From Actinorugispora endophytica (GTDB lineage: Bacteria > Actinomycetota > Actinomycetes > Streptosporangiales > Streptosporangiaceae): a stretch of 51,243 nucleotides of DNA. The DNA lies in the NCBI RefSeq assembly GCF_004363075.1, contig NZ_SNYN01000005.1, positions 251,696 through 302,938 on the forward strand. The letters run 5' to 3'. Positions 51,031 to 51,243 of this stretch are shown here, in pieces. Below the pieces are notes generated by a model. The model was given only the letters and a program-made list of their open reading frames with translations, had not been told where the DNA came from and ran no database searches. Both the position numbers and the translations under genes were made by a program. The stretch's first letter is position 1; each line of letters begins with the position of its first letter.

Positions 51031-51243
51031 TCGGGCACCGGTGTTTCGGGTGGGTCTTTCGGCCTCACGCCACGGGGATCGCGGGGTCACGGCGGGCGGC
51101 GACGGCGGGTGCGGGTCGAGGCCGCGCCCAGAGTGTCCGTTGCGTGGGGGGGCCGTTGACGGTCTTGGGCTTTCTGCCCTTCCCGGCCCCGAAACGGGCA
51201 GAAAGCCCACGACCGTCAACAAAAACACAGAGTCACGCAATGA
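51031..51243. mobile_element. Composite repeat element cut by the window edge
   Basis: CGGCCTCACGCCACGGGGAT (from 51060) matches the left arm at 37 kb, followed by CGAGGCCGCGCCCAGAGTGT. Then a type B core (51155-51179 against 51196-51220, 25-base arms, one mismatch) begins GTTGACGGTCTTGGGC. The second arm, if present, lies beyond the edge. It starts about 50 bases after paaN. Confidence 0.75.

Overview
This window is chromosomal DNA from a high-GC Gram-positive actinomycete. The evidence is the very GC-rich coding sequence, many GTG and a few TTG starts, GTGA/ATGA/TGATG-coupled operons, DUF397 and WhiJ-like (Xre-DUF5753) proteins, stand-alone HATPase proteins, a complete conservon with its P450 pair, and SulP, NirK and PaaN proteins of actinobacterial type. 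A Nocardiopsaceae-like or other Streptosporangiales-like host is my guess from general character only. I saw no rRNA, tRNA, CRISPR array or intact transposase.

Layout. 1-3093: regulatory locus A, with a hypothetical protein cut by the window edge, an HATPase protein, a WhiJ-like regulator and four DUF397 genes on a 249-bp tandem repeat. 3169-7669: a DUF2293 protein, an AAA/DUF234 ATPase with a striking operator, and an acyl-CoA synthetase. 7713-13149: a TPR regulator divergent from an HATPase protein, then a radical SAM/SPASM-like enzyme, a thymidylate-kinase-like kinase, an EEP phosphodiesterase and a convergent CYTH protein. I consider this cassette the best candidate for an undescribed pathway. 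13358-16286: a globin, and a SulP transporter under a MerR regulator. 16675-21906: a conservon (CvnA-D homologues plus CYP157-like and CYP154-like P450s). 22081-25158: MarR with an Old Yellow Enzyme, and a cation diffusion facilitator. 25289-33341: a nitric oxide/nitrite module (hemerythrin-DUF2249 protein, Fe-S-type regulator, NnrS-like protein, membrane-fused NirK, CopD-like protein) followed by a two-component system. 33473-36795: regulatory locus B, a second copy of the locus A architecture. 36850-37988: a junkyard of repeats and gene fragments beside a RelE-type toxin-antitoxin pair. 38073-41143: a molybdate ABC transporter with a small HTH-TOBE regulator. 41355-45587: a second two-component system, a DUF4097 protein, an M50-like protease and a STAS protein. 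46122-50980: a membrane alkaline-phosphatase-like protein and the PaaR/PaaN pair. A repeat element runs off the right edge.

The most unusual large-scale feature is a family of intergenic palindromes, about 60-70 bp each and at least 11 copies, with ends related to TGATC...GATCA. Both arms change together between copies. Each copy lies at the 3' end of at least one gene, and none lies in any of the nine divergent promoter gaps. Three copies carry an additional ~80-130 bp arm; at 37031-37306 two such arms face each other as near-identical 80-bp inverted repeats around a palindromic core, giving a MITE-like element.
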